A stretch of DNA of 49,587 nt. Source: Streptomyces ipomoeae 91-03 (GTDB taxonomy: Bacteria > Actinomycetota > Actinomycetes > Streptomycetales > Streptomycetaceae). Where the stretch lies: positions 1-49,587 of the forward strand of contig NZ_AEJC01000356.1 of the NCBI RefSeq assembly GCF_000317595.1, in the 5' to 3' direction. Shown here piece by piece: positions 37,379-45,877 of this stretch; the stretch's first letter is position 1; each line of letters begins with the position of its first letter. A model generated the notes under the pieces. That model saw only the letters and a program-made list of their open reading frames with translations. It did not search any database and was not told the origin of the DNA. A program made the translations under genes and the position numbers.

Positions 37379-37440
37379 TCAGCCCGTCGTTCCAGTCGTT
37401 CCGGTGGTCCCGGTGGTCCCGGTGGTTCCGCTCGTGCTGG
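37379..37440 (-). repeat. Tandem repeat encoding the Thr-Gly tail
   Basis: 9-bp units related to GGTGGTCCC/GGTTCC (plus strand) encode the TGTTGTTG tail of the LCP-like protein and run up to its stop codon. Confidence 0.7.
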
Positions 37441-39181
37441 TCGTCCCCGTCGTCGCCGGTGCCTCGTAGTTCTGGCCGAGGGTGACCGAGACGTCGGCGT
37501 TGGACGCGATTTTGCCCTTCTTGACGGCTCCGGTGGGCAGGCCGAGGGTCTTGGCGACCTCGATGGCGTCCTGTTTGCGGGCCGCGTCGGAGTAGGTGAC
37601 CTGGGAGGTCGCCTGGGCGGTGTCGGTCGTGCCGGCGTCGAAGAAGGTGTAGCCGCCGTTGAGCAGGGTCACACGGGCCTGCTCGGTGGCGTCCTTGTCG
37701 CCGGTGGCGTTGCGCAGGCCGACGCGGACGGCGTCCCCGGCGTCGGGGCTCTTCGCGGTGCCGCCGAGCAGGTCCTTGACCACGCTGTCGGAGGCGTCGG
37801 CGTCGAGGGTGCCGTTCTGCCCGACCGGCAGCAGCTCGGTCCTGTAGTCGCCGCCCTTGGCGTGGTCGGCGAGCTTGGCGAGGAAGGCGCCGAGGTCCTT
37901 GTCACTGAGCGAGGGATCGAGGATCTGGGCCAGGGACTGCACGGTGACCGTGGCGGCCTCGGTGTCGGAGGACAGCTTGCGCAGCACGCCCTGCATGACC
38001 TGCCCGAACCGCTTCAGCTGGGCGTCCTGGGACTCGCCGGAGGCCCGGTAGGTGGCGTAGGCGACGGCCATCTTGCCGCTGAGGGTCTGTCCCTCGCCCT
38101 TGTGGACGAGAGGGGCCTCGCCCTTCTTCTTGGCCTCGGGGTCGGGTACGTCGGCGTTGGTGTCGATGTCGATGTTGCCGACGAGTTCGACGAGGTTGTT
38201 CAAATAGGGGGTGTCCAGGCGCCAGGTGCCCTCGATGTTCGTGCCGAGCACGGTGTCGAGCTCCTCGCGGGTGCCGGAGGAGCCGTCGTCCTCGACGGAC
38301 TTGGCGAGGGTGGTCGTGGTGCCGTCGTCGCCGGTCAGGGCGAGGGAGTTCGGCAGCAGGACGGTGGCGCCCTGCTTGGTGGTGGTGTTGTCGACGAGCA
38401 GCGCCGTGGAAGTGCCGCCCTTCTTGGTGTCGTGCAGGTGGACGACGATCACGTCGCGTTTCTGGGCGCCGGCGGAGGTCGTGGTGCCGGTCTGCTCGGC
38501 GGAGGACGCCCCGGGCAGCATCCCCGCGAACCACATGTAGCCGACGCCGCCGACCGCGACGAGCGCGAGGACCACCACGAGGGCGATCAGACGGCTCTTG
38601 GCGCGGCGCTTGGCCTCCTCGCGCCGCTCGGTGCGGTTCTCGGTGAAGTTCAGCCAGTCGATGACGTCCTCGGAGTCACCGTCGGGCTGGTCGACGAACG
38701 CGAACTGCTCGGTGCGGTACTCCCGTTCACCGGAGTCCCGCTCCCCGGGGAAGTCACCGGCCCGGGGCTCGCCCTCCTCGGCGACGGGCTCCGCCGGTCC
38801 CGCCTGCTGGGGGATGTGGGCGGTCTGCTCGGTGATCCGGGTGTGGTGGCCGGTGCTCGCGGTCTGCCCGTAGGGGTCGTACGGGTCGTACGACGGCGTG
38901 GGGGCCTGCTGGTACGCGGAGGCGGGGCCCTGCTGACTCGTGTCGTAGCCCACGCCGTAACCCTGGGTGGGCTGCTGGACGTGGCCGGTCGCGTACGGGT
39001 CGTAGCCGTAGCCCCCCTGGCCGTACCCCTGGGGCTGCTGCGTCCCGTACGGGTCGTACGCCTGTTGCTGAGGCACCTGCTGGGCGGGCGCCTGTCGGTA
39101 CACCGGCTGTCCGTACTCGTCGTAGCCGACGAGTACGTACTGCTGGTCGCCCCCGTGGCCAGCGTCGTATCGGTCGTTCAC
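37379..39181 (-). CDS. LCP-like membrane protein with LytR C-terminal domain
   Basis: 600 aa from the GTG at 39181, with GAGGGG upstream. Residues 1-190 are cytoplasmic and rich in Tyr/Gln/Gly/Pro (YDPY, GYGQGG repeats). One membrane helix spans 197-219. Residues 243-400 are related to the LCP domain of glycopolymer transferases, and a LytR_C domain follows (about 490-585). The usual LCP motif with PRDT reads PNSLAL here, so the phosphate-binding arginine is missing. The last 20 residues are a Thr/Gly repeat. It begins 16 bp after the nadD stop, so the two are co-transcribed. Confidence 0.8.
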   Translation of the reverse strand: MNDRYDAGHGGDQQYVLVGYDEYGQPVYRQAPAQQVPQQQAYDPYGTQQPQGYGQGGYGYDPYATGHVQQPTQGYGVGYDTSQQGPASAYQQAPTPSYDPYDPYGQTASTGHHTRITEQTAHIPQQAGPAEPVAEEGEPRAGDFPGERDSGEREYRTEQFAFVDQPDGDSEDVIDWLNFTENRTERREEAKRRAKSRLIALVVVLALVAVGGVGYMWFAGMLPGASSAEQTGTTTSAGAQKRDVIVVHLHDTKKGGTSTALLVDNTTTKQGATVLLPNSLALTGDDGTTTTLAKSVEDDGSSGTREELDTVLGTNIEGTWRLDTPYLNNLVELVGNIDIDTNADVPDPEAKKKGEAPLVHKGEGQTLSGKMAVAYATYRASGESQDAQLKRFGQVMQGVLRKLSSDTEAATVTVQSLAQILDPSLSDKDLGAFLAKLADHAKGGDYRTELLPVGQNGTLDADASDSVVKDLLGGTAKSPDAGDAVRVGLRNATGDKDATEQARVTLLNGGYTFFDAGTTDTAQATSQVTYSDAARKQDAIEVAKTLGLPTGAVKKGKIASNADVSVTLGQNYEAPATTGTTSTSGTTGTTGTTGTTGTTG

Positions 39182-39197
39182 CGGTGCCCCTCTCGGC

Positions 39198-39827
39198 TCA
39201 CTCGCCGCGGTACAGCTGCCGTTTGTCGATGTAGCGGACCACGCCGTCCGGCACCAGATACCAGACGGGATCGCCCTTCGCGACCCTCGCACGGCAGTCC
39301 GTGGACGAGATGGCGAGCGCCGGGACCTCCACCAGCGAGACTCCGCCCGCGGGCAGGCCGGGGTCGGCCAGGGTATGACCCGGACGGGTGACCCCGATGA
39401 AGTGCGCGAGCGAGAACAGCTCGTCGGCGTCGCGCCAGGTGAGGATCTGGGCGAGCGCGTCGGCGCCGGTGATGAAGAAGAGGTCCGTGCCGGGGTTGAG
39501 GTCGTGCAGCTCGCGCAGGGTGTCGATGGTGTAGGTGAGGCCCTTGCGGTCGATGTCGATGCGGCTGACGGAGAACTGGGGGTTCTCGGCCGTCGCGATG
39601 ACCGTCATCAGATAGCGGTCCTCGGCCGCCGACACCTTGGTGTGCGATTTCTGCCACGGCTGGCCGGTCGGTACGAAGACCACTTCGTCGAGGTGGAATC
39701 GTGCGGCGACCTCCTGGGCCGCGACGAGGTGACCGTTGTGGATCGGATCGAACGTTCCACCCATGACGCCCAAGCGACGCCGGCCCTTGTCGGACGCCGG
39801 GCCGATGGGCATTTCCTGCTCTCCCAT
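39198..39827 (-). CDS. nadD: Nicotinate-nucleotide adenylyltransferase
   Basis: 209 aa from the ATG at 39827 ([10 protein letters not shown]). The internal ATG at 39812 has a better Shine-Dalgarno (GGGAG) and is a real alternative. The enzyme makes deamido-NAD from nicotinate mononucleotide and ATP. The nucleotidyltransferase motif [11 protein letters not shown] (His30, His33) and the second motif ISSTDCRAR are intact. It lies downstream of a 55-aa membrane protein and upstream of the LCP-like gene on the same strand. Confidence 0.94.
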   Translation of the reverse strand: MGEQEMPIGPASDKGRRRLGVMGGTFDPIHNGHLVAAQEVAARFHLDEVVFVPTGQPWQKSHTKVSAAEDRYLMTVIATAENPQFSVSRIDIDRKGLTYTIDTLRELHDLNPGTDLFFITGADALAQILTWRDADELFSLAHFIGVTRPGHTLADPGLPAGGVSLVEVPALAISSTDCRARVAKGDPVWYLVPDGVVRYIDKRQLYRGE

Positions 39828-39894
39828 GCGTCGAGACACTACCGGCCCGGTCGCCACCACTTGTTCGAACGACCTTTTGCGCGGATTGGCGGGA

Positions 39895-40062
39895 TCAGCG
39901 ATCCCGGTTGAAGCGCGTCGTGATCCACAGCAGCAACAGCAGAGCGAAGAAGGCCCCACCGCCGGTCAGGTAGGGGCTGAGGCTCTCATGGTTGCCGCCG
40001 TGCTCCGCGCCGCCTTCGGCAGCGATGGTGACCAGGTCGGCGGCTGTGCGGGGGAAGCTCAT
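39895..40062 (-). CDS. Small single-span membrane protein (55 aa)
   Basis: Translation from the ATG at 40062 gives [20 protein letters not shown] followed by a His/Gly/Ser segment, the hydrophobic helix [18 protein letters not shown] and the end NRDR. One membrane helix with a short basic cytoplasmic end. Unknown function. It lies 67 bp upstream of nadD and may be the first gene of the nadD operon; TACGAT at 40116-40111 is a candidate -10. Confidence 0.7.
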   Translation of the reverse strand: MSFPRTAADLVTIAAEGGAEHGGNHESLSPYLTGGGAFFALLLLLWITTRFNRDR

Positions 40063-40110
40063 CGTCGGCGTGACCTATCCGGGTGTGGGATCGGGATGAA
40101 GACTGGGCCC

Positions 40111-40116
40111 ATCGTA
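40111..40116 (-). promoter_or_regulatory. Candidate -10 for the 55-aa gene and nadD
   Basis: TACGAT on the minus strand, about 50 bp upstream of the ATG at 40062. GTGATC 18 bp further upstream is a weak -35. Confidence 0.35.
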
Positions 40117-40240
40117 AGCGGGGGGCTGATCGGCGATCACCCCGACTCCGCCCAGGGATGAACGCGGACACCGCCACGCGCGTACTTCCCGTACGAGACA
40201 ACCGTTCGCGTGCGCCGTACGTCCTTCCCCTCGGCGGGCG

Positions 40241-40411
40241 TCAGTCGTCCCGCTTGTATCCACGCAGGAGGAACCAGGCCATCAGCACGGAGCCCAGGAC
40301 CATCACGATCAGCACCACACGCAGCAGGTTGCCCGCTCCCTGTTCCTTCGCGGCGGCGTCCGCGGCCTCGGTGAGCCAGCCGGCTGCCGGGAGGTGGGGG
40401 AGATGCTCCAT
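40241..40411 (-). CDS. Small single-span membrane protein (56 aa)
   Basis: From the ATG at 40411, preceded by AAGGAG at 7-8 nt spacing, the frame reads MEHLPHLPAAGWLTEAADAA, an Ala/Lys/Gln linker, the helix RVVLIVMVLGSVLMAWFLLR and a GYKRDD tail. One membrane helix, C terminus probably cytoplasmic. Function unknown. It is divergent from the M48 protease gene, so shared regulation is possible. Confidence 0.75.
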   Translation of the reverse strand: MEHLPHLPAAGWLTEAADAAAKEQGAGNLLRVVLIVMVLGSVLMAWFLLRGYKRDD

Positions 40412-40510
40412 GAGATCGCTCCTTACGGTTGATGCCCTGCCACGGTAACTCCGCCTAGGCTGGATCCCTCTTCGGGGGCCACATGGGCAAACAGACGCAT
40501 GGGGGAAGAC

Positions 40511-41632
40511 ATGTCCGACGACAACCGTGATCAGACCGGGCACGAGAACGTGCCCAGCAGGCAGCGCAGGCGCTTCGAGGGGATCTCCTCGCGGGCGTAC
40601 GAACACCCCGCGGACCGCTCGGCGCTGGTGGCGCTGCGCAAGCTCAGCGGCTTCGACACGGTGTTCAAGGCACTCAGCGGTCTGCTGCCCGAGCGCAGCC
40701 TCAGGCTGCTGTTCCTGTCCGACTCCGTACGGGTCTCGGACCAGCAGTTCGCGCACCTCAACGACATGCTGCGGGACGCCTGCTACATCCTGGACCTGGA
40801 GAAGGTCCCACCGATGTATGTGAACCAGGACCCGCAGCCGAACGCGATGTGCATCGGTCTGGACGAGCCGATCATCGTGGTGACGACCGGGCTCGTCGAA
40901 CTGCTCGACGAGGAGGAGATGCGGGCCGTCATCGGCCACGAGGTGGGTCACGCGCTCTCCGGTCACTCGGTGTACCGCACGATCCTGCTGTTCCTGACCA
41001 ACCTGGCGATCAGGGTCGCCTGGATCCCGCTGGGCAACCTGGCGATCATGGCGATCGTCACGGCTCTGCGCGAGTGGTTCCGCAAGTCGGAGCTGTCCGC
41101 CGACCGCGCGGGCCTCCTGGTCGGCCAGGACGTCCAGGCCTCCATGCGTGGTCTGATGAAGATCGCCGGCGGCAACCATCTGCACGAGATGAACGTGGAC
41201 GCGTTCCTCGCGCAGGCCGACGAGTACGAGGCCGGGGGCGACCTGCGCGACTCCGTTCTGAAGATCCTGAACGTGCTGCCCCGCTCGCATCCCTTCACCA
41301 CCGTGCGCGCGGCCGAGCTGAAGAAGTGGGCCGAGTCCCGCGACTACCAGCGGATCATGGACGGCCACTACCCGCGGCGCAGCGAGGACAAGGACACCTC
41401 GGTGACCGACTCCTTCCGCGAGTCGGCGGCGCACTACACGAGCCATGTCAAGAACTCCAAGGACCCGCTGATGAAGCTGGTCACCGACATCGCGGGCGGC
41501 GCCGGCGACCTCGGCGGCCGGGTACGGCGCGGCTTCAGCGGCTTCGCCAACGGCGGCAGCGGTTCCGCTTCCGGCGGCTCGGGGTCCACCGCGACCGACA
41601 CCGCCGAGGACAGGCGCCCGGACGACGAGTGA
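40511..41632 (+). CDS. M48-family membrane-associated metalloprotease
   Basis: 373 aa from the ATG at 40511, which has a better purine-rich site than the ATG at 40499. Catalytic zinc motif HEVGH (His143, Glu144, His147), third ligand Glu194 in SELSADRAG. A hydrophobic segment between them (about 157-188) may dip into or span the membrane, as in HtpX-like enzymes. The C terminus is Gly/Ser-rich. It probably degrades or processes membrane or envelope proteins. It ends at a long terminator shared with the convergent membrane-protein gene. Confidence 0.88.
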   Translation: MSDDNRDQTGHENVPSRQRRRFEGISSRAYEHPADRSALVALRKLSGFDTVFKALSGLLPERSLRLLFLSDSVRVSDQQFAHLNDMLRDACYILDLEKVPPMYVNQDPQPNAMCIGLDEPIIVVTTGLVELLDEEEMRAVIGHEVGHALSGHSVYRTILLFLTNLAIRVAWIPLGNLAIMAIVTALREWFRKSELSADRAGLLVGQDVQASMRGLMKIAGGNHLHEMNVDAFLAQADEYEAGGDLRDSVLKILNVLPRSHPFTTVRAAELKKWAESRDYQRIMDGHYPRRSEDKDTSVTDSFRESAAHYTSHVKNSKDPLMKLVTDIAGGAGDLGGRVRRGFSGFANGGSGSASGGSGSTATDTAEDRRPDDE

Positions 41633-41700
41633 GACGCGGCCACCGCCGCTGACGGTCACCGGGGCACTGACAGCTACCGGGCACTGACAGCCACGGACAC

Positions 41701-41743
41701 GAAGCGCCCGGCCCGAGGGTTCGCCCTTCGAGCCGGGCGCTTC
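41701..41743. terminator. Terminator with UUCG tetraloop after the M48 gene
   Basis: GAAGCGCCCGGC (41701-41712) pairs perfectly with GCCGGGCGCTTC (41732-41743). The inner part CGAGGG-TTCG-CCCTTCG adds a second stem closed by a TTCG tetraloop. It lies between convergent genes. Confidence 0.85.
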
Positions 41744-41777
41744 CGTGTGCGTCAGGCCTCTTCGGTTTCGGTCGTTC

Positions 41778-41880
41778 GGCCGGTCGGTCTTCGATCGGTC
41801 GGTCTTCGGCCGGTCGGTCTTCGGCCGGTCGGTCTTCGGCCGGTCGGTCTTCGGCCGGTCGGTCTTCGGCCGGTCGGTCA
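41778..41880. repeat. 15-bp tandem repeat array ending on a stop codon
   Basis: Six full copies and a partial seventh of GGCCGGTCGGTCTTC, from 41778 to 41880, with one GATC variant in unit 2. The array runs into the stop codon (41878-41880) of the 354-aa membrane protein gene. Confidence 0.9.
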
Positions 41881-42942
41881 CACCTTCGGCTGGGCCCCCT
41901 CGGCCAGTGAGCCGCACAGGGCGGTGGCGCCGCCGGTGGCGTACGGGTCGGTGCCGGCCGGGCCACCCTCCCTGGCCGTCTGGCCGGCGAGCAGCGGGCG
42001 CAGATGGTTCGTGGCGTCGTCGGCGCAGGCCAGGGGTCCGGCCTGGACGTAGGAGACGACGACCTGGGCCTGGCGGGTGCGCAGGTCGTCGTCGTCGAAG
42101 CGGAAGTGCAGCTCGCGCCGGATGGTGAACAGCGAGGCCTCGGCCTTGTCGCCGGAGGCGGGTCGCAGCGCGTACACGAGGGTGTGGGCGGCGACGACCT
42201 CCAGGGTGCCGGAGTCGAACTCGGCGGCCTGGAGAGTGCCCTGGACGCGGATCCTGGGGTCGGCGAGCTCGGCGCGGGAGGGGTCGAAGCGGACCAGCCA
42301 GCCGGTGGGGGCGTGCCTGCCGTCGGCCGTCGGCTGGTCGAAACTCTGCTCGAACTGGTCGAGCTGCTCCGAGTCGACCAGCCTGCGCACCGGCTGGACG
42401 GTGGTGCCGCCGAGCACCTCCGGGTCGAGCGAGGAGGCGACGAGGTACTCCTTGGCGATCCTCAGCGAGGTCACGACCTCACTGTCGGAGAAGTGCTCGG
42501 TGCGCCGGGTGACCGGCATCGTGATGCCGTCGGGGCCGACGCGGAATCCGGCGGCGGGGCTGTTCTCGAACAGCGTCTCGGGGTCCTTGGCGCCGGGCAC
42601 CGGGGCCTGCGGCGCCAGCGGGATCACCGTCATCCGCAACGGCTCGGTGGGCTTCGCGGCCGAGGGCCGGTACGGATGGCGGACACCCATGTAGATCGCG
42701 GTGCCGAAGGCGAGGGAGATCAGCAGGACGAGGACCAGGGCCTGCCGGGAGAAGCCTCGGCGGATGGGCGGGCGGCGGCGTACCGCCGGGGCGTGGTCGG
42801 TGAGGCGTTCCTGTGCGGAGAACTCCTGGATGCGGGCAGCCCGGACGAACGACTCGTCGAAGACGACGGATCGGTATTCGTCCTCTCCACCGCCGGGGGC
42901 GCCCTCGGGTGTCCCCTCCGGTGGGTTTCCAGGCCCGCCCAT
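41878..42942 (-). CDS. Single-span membrane protein with SVVFDE motif (354 aa)
   Basis: 354 aa from the ATG at 42942, 6 nt after a TACTCT -10, so leaderless. The cytoplasmic N terminus carries SVVFDESFVRAA (25-36). The membrane helix is at about 68-86 (ALVLVLLISLAFGTAIYMGV). The remaining 260 residues, outside the membrane, form a folded domain with ALCGS and ACADD cysteines but no enzyme motif I recognise. The next gene upstream encodes a smaller protein with nearly the same motif. It probably has an actinobacterial envelope or signalling function; not identified. Confidence 0.75.
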   Translation of the reverse strand: MGGPGNPPEGTPEGAPGGGEDEYRSVVFDESFVRAARIQEFSAQERLTDHAPAVRRRPPIRRGFSRQALVLVLLISLAFGTAIYMGVRHPYRPSAAKPTEPLRMTVIPLAPQAPVPGAKDPETLFENSPAAGFRVGPDGITMPVTRRTEHFSDSEVVTSLRIAKEYLVASSLDPEVLGGTTVQPVRRLVDSEQLDQFEQSFDQPTADGRHAPTGWLVRFDPSRAELADPRIRVQGTLQAAEFDSGTLEVVAAHTLVYALRPASGDKAEASLFTIRRELHFRFDDDDLRTRQAQVVVSYVQAGPLACADDATNHLRPLLAGQTAREGGPAGTDPYATGGATALCGSLAEGAQPKV

Positions 42943-42948
42943 ACCTTC

Positions 42949-42954
42949 AGAGTA
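42949..42954 (-). promoter_or_regulatory. -10 element of the leaderless 354-aa gene
   Basis: TACTCT on the minus strand, exactly 6 nt before the ATG at 42942. The same hexamer precedes the neighbouring 198-aa gene. Confidence 0.65.
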
Positions 42955-43088
42955 GGTCTCCGGGGGCTCCGGTAAACGCGCTGCTGCGTGGCAAGTTCTG
43001 ACAGGTCCTCACCAGGTTTTCGAACGGCTGTCGAACCGTCGACCAAGGCCTCGGCAAAGGCTCTCGCGGTCTGTGGGGAACTCCCCCG

Positions 43089-43685
43089 TCAAGGCGTACG
43101 GGGATCCGCCGAGACCGCCGGCCGGGAGTAGTCCGCGGAGGCCGAGGGGCCGGTCGGGGTGCCCTGTTCGACGCCGGTGGTGGCGGGGGGCGGCGGCGGG
43201 ACCTGGTCACCGCGGCCGGAGGAGGCGCCCCGGTAGACGGCCGTGAAGGCCAGCGCGACCATGCCTATGCCCATGACGAGGGCGAGGATCCAGGCGACGG
43301 GCCGGTGCCAGCGGGTCTGCTTGCCGTACGGCCTGCCGTGGAGTCCGTCGGCGCCGTAGCGGCCCTCCAGGATCTCGGGGTCTTCCAGGTCGTCCAGGTC
43401 GGGGTCGTGGCCGAAATCGGGGCCGAAGCCGTCGTCGTAGCGGTCGTCGTCGGCGCGGGGGCCTCTGGAGTGCGCCCGGCGGGCTTCGGCCTCCTGGGCC
43501 GCGGCGCGGGCCTCCGCCGCTGCGAGCAGACGTTCGACTGCGGTCGGCTCGTGGACCACGGCCGCCCGTACGAAGTCCTCGTCGAAGACCACGGAGGCGA
43601 ACTCTTCGTCCATACCTCCGCGGTCGCGGTCGTCGTCGGGCTCCCAGCCGTCAGAGAACGGCGTGCCCCCCACGTCCTCCGGCAC
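43089..43685 (-). CDS. Single-span membrane protein with SVVFDE motif (198 aa)
   Basis: 198 aa from the GTG at 43685, 7 nt after a TACTCT -10. A cytoplasmic acidic region of about 130 residues carries SVVFDEDFVRAA (31-42), followed by an Ala/Glu helix and a run rich in Asp/Gly. The membrane helix is at about 131-153. The outer tail of about 45 residues is Pro/Ser/Thr-rich and disordered. It shares the motif, topology and promoter form with the 354-aa protein 146 bp downstream. No known function. Confidence 0.75.
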   Translation of the reverse strand: MPEDVGGTPFSDGWEPDDDRDRGGMDEEFASVVFDEDFVRAAVVHEPTAVERLLAAAEARAAAQEAEARRAHSRGPRADDDRYDDGFGPDFGHDPDLDDLEDPEILEGRYGADGLHGRPYGKQTRWHRPVAWILALVMGIGMVALAFTAVYRGASSGRGDQVPPPPPATTGVEQGTPTGPSASADYSRPAVSADPRTP

Positions 43686-43692
43686 GGGATCC

Positions 43693-43698
43693 AGAGTA
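43693..43698 (-). promoter_or_regulatory. -10 element of the leaderless 198-aa gene
   Basis: TACTCT on the minus strand, 7 nt before the GTG at 43685, with no Shine-Dalgarno. Confidence 0.6.
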
Positions 43699-43797
43699 GA
43701 CCGGGGTGGTCAATTTGGGCAGACGGTAAGGAAATTCATCCGTTTTGCTATGTGGCTCACAGGGACGCCGGTCGGCGTCCCTGTGCAGGAGCCTCGG

Positions 43798-45084
43798 TCA
43801 GCGTCGTACGTGGCCGTCGCCGGTCACGATGTACTTCGTGCTGGTCAGCTCGGGCAGGCCCATGGGGCCGCGGGCGTGCAGCTTCTGGGTGGAGATGCCG
43901 ATCTCGGCGCCGAAGCCGAACTGTCCGCCGTCGGTGAAGCGGGTCGAGGCGTTGACGGCGACGGTCGTGGAGTCGACCAGTTGGGTGAAGCGGCGGGCCG
44001 CCTGCTGCGAGGTCGTCACGATGGCCTCGGTGTGACCGGAGGTCCACAGGCGGATGTGCTCGACCGCCTTGTCGAGGGAGTCGACGACCGCCGCCGCGAT
44101 GTCGTAGGAGAGGTACTCGGTCTCCCAGTCCTCGGTGGTGGCCTCCACGACCGTCGCCTTGGAGTCCTTGGCGTACGCCATGACCCGTTCGTCGGCGTGG
44201 ACGGTCACCCCGGCGTCGGCGAGGGCGTCCAGGGCGCGGGGCAGGAACTCGGGGGCGATGTCCTGGTGGACCAGCAGTGTCTCGGCGGCGTTGCAGACGC
44301 TGACGCGCTGGGCCTTGGAGTTGATCAGGATCTCGATCGCCGTGTCGAGGTCGGCGTGCGCGTCGACGTACACATGGCAGTTGCCCGTGCCGGTCTCGAT
44401 CACCGGGACGGTGGACTCCTCGACGACCGTACGGATCAGGGAGGCGCCGCCGCGCGGGATGAGCACGTCGACCAGACCGCGGGCGCGCAGCAGCTCGCGT
44501 ACGGACTCGCGGCTCTCGCCGGGGACGAGCTGGATGGCGTCGGCGGGCAGGCCGGCGCCGCCGACGGCGTCCCGGAGCACCCGGACGAGGGCGGTGTTCG
44601 ATTCGTAGGCGGAGGACGAGCCGCGCAGCAGGACCGCGTTGCCGGACTTCAGGCAGAGGGCGGCGGCGTCCACGGTCACGTTCGGGCGAGCCTCGTAGAT
44701 GATGCCGACGACGCCGAGCGGGACGCGGACCTGGCGCAGGTCGATGCCGTTGGGGAGGGTGGAGCCGCGGACGACCTCGCCGACCGGGTCGGGCAGGGCG
44801 GCGACGTCGCGGACGTCGGCGGCGATGGCGCGGACCCGCTCCGGGGTCAGCGTCAGCCGGTCGATGATCGCCTCGCTGGTGCCGGCCTCGCGGGCCTTGG
44901 CGATGTCCTTGGCGTTGGCCTCGACGATCTCGCTCGTACGTACTTCCAGCGCGTCGGCGATGGCGAGCAGCGCGTCGTCCTTCTCGGCGCGCGGCAGCGG
45001 CGCGAGGTCGGCGGCGGCGGCCTTGGCACGGTAGGCGGCCCGGGTGACCGGGGACATGGAGTCGTACGGAGAGAGCGTGGTCAT
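43798..45084 (-). CDS. proA: Glutamate-5-semialdehyde dehydrogenase (gamma-glutamyl phosphate reductase)
   Basis: 428 aa from the ATG at 45084. Second step of proline synthesis, NADPH-dependent reduction of glutamyl-5-phosphate. The aldehyde-dehydrogenase fold has the catalytic Cys264 in [12 protein letters not shown], the NAD(P) region [24 protein letters not shown] and [15 protein letters not shown] 6 nt before the ATG indicates a leaderless transcript separate from proB, which is 794 bp upstream beyond a hypothetical gene. Confidence 0.96.
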   Translation of the reverse strand: MTTLSPYDSMSPVTRAAYRAKAAAADLAPLPRAEKDDALLAIADALEVRTSEIVEANAKDIAKAREAGTSEAIIDRLTLTPERVRAIAADVRDVAALPDPVGEVVRGSTLPNGIDLRQVRVPLGVVGIIYEARPNVTVDAAALCLKSGNAVLLRGSSSAYESNTALVRVLRDAVGGAGLPADAIQLVPGESRESVRELLRARGLVDVLIPRGGASLIRTVVEESTVPVIETGTGNCHVYVDAHADLDTAIEILINSKAQRVSVCNAAETLLVHQDIAPEFLPRALDALADAGVTVHADERVMAYAKDSKATVVEATTEDWETEYLSYDIAAAVVDSLDKAVEHIRLWTSGHTEAIVTTSQQAARRFTQLVDSTTVAVNASTRFTDGGQFGFGAEIGISTQKLHARGPMGLPELTSTKYIVTGDGHVRR

Positions 45085-45090
45085 ACGGGA

Positions 45091-45096
45091 AGGGTA
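45091..45096 (-). promoter_or_regulatory. -10 element of the leaderless proA promoter
   Basis: TACCCT on the minus strand, exactly 6 nt before the ATG at 45084. Confidence 0.65.
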
Positions 45097-45246
45097 GTGC
45101 GCCCGGGGAGGCCGTCCGGCCGTTGTCCCACAAACCGAGACAAGCTCCGAATAGGCCCCGCGCGCGCCGCCCGCCGATCGGGACACGCGGAGAGCGGACG
45201 ACCGGCTCGACAGCGGCTGGGACGACGCCCTGGTACTGCCACGGTG

Positions 45247-45726
45247 CTACTGGAACGGGTGAACCCCCACGGGTGTCGCCGGAGGCGGGCCGTAGCCCTC
45301 GGCGATGCGCTGGTGGTAGGTCTGGCGGTCGATGACCTCCAGGCCGACGATCTCCCAGGGCGGCAGCCCGGCCGTACGGCGGTGCTCGCCCCACAGGCGC
45401 AGGGCGACGGCGGCGGCGTCGTGGAGGTCGCGGGCCTCCTCCCAGTAGCGGATCTCGGCGTGGTCGGTCGCGTAGCGGCTGGTCAGCAGAAAGGGATGGT
45501 CGTGGGCGAGCTGTTCGAGGCCGCGTCGGACCTCCTGCAGCGGGGTCTCGGGGCCGGAGACGCTGAGGGTGACATGCCACAGCCGGGGCAGGTCCCGGGG
45601 CTCCTCGGCGCTCTCGCCGTCGTACGTGTCCGAGGCGGTGACGCTGGTGAGCGTCCGCTCCTCGCCGGGCGCACGGGAGGTACCACCACCACGGGACGCC
45701 GCGGCCCCGGGGCGCACTCGTCTCAC
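45247..45726 (-). CDS. Conserved hypothetical protein between proB and proA
   Basis: 159 aa from the GTG at 45726, with AAGGAGG 5-6 nt upstream. Residues 1-45 are Arg/Gly/Ser-rich and variable. Residues 48-155 look like a compact alpha/beta domain (LWHVTLSVSGPETPLQEV..., RYATDHAEIRYWEEARDLHDAAAVALRLW). No catalytic motif is evident. It may be co-transcribed with proB but is not a known proline enzyme. Confidence 0.75.
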   Translation of the reverse strand: MRRVRPGAAASRGGGTSRAPGEERTLTSVTASDTYDGESAEEPRDLPRLWHVTLSVSGPETPLQEVRRGLEQLAHDHPFLLTSRYATDHAEIRYWEEARDLHDAAAVALRLWGEHRRTAGLPPWEIVGLEVIDRQTYHQRIAEGYGPPPATPVGVHPFQ

Positions 45727-45877
45727 GACGGCCTCCTTCGCAACGATGCGGGCTTCGCATCGGGTCGTGCGGAATCTCCCTGAGACAAAGTTGAGCAGGC
45801 TCAGGGCATTCGTGTGGCCGTTTTACGGAACGGACACCGCCGAAGGGCGGGCCTTTGCCCCTCGACGGGGCCGCTGG

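Noticed and set aside
37229..39391. 720-codon plus-strand open frame opposite the LCP-like gene
   Set aside because: Shadow of the minus-strand gene; low-complexity Gly/Val/Leu sequence, no start signal.
41778..41880. 15-bp repeat array as a CRISPR
   Set aside because: The repeats are directly contiguous without unique spacers and no cas gene is present.
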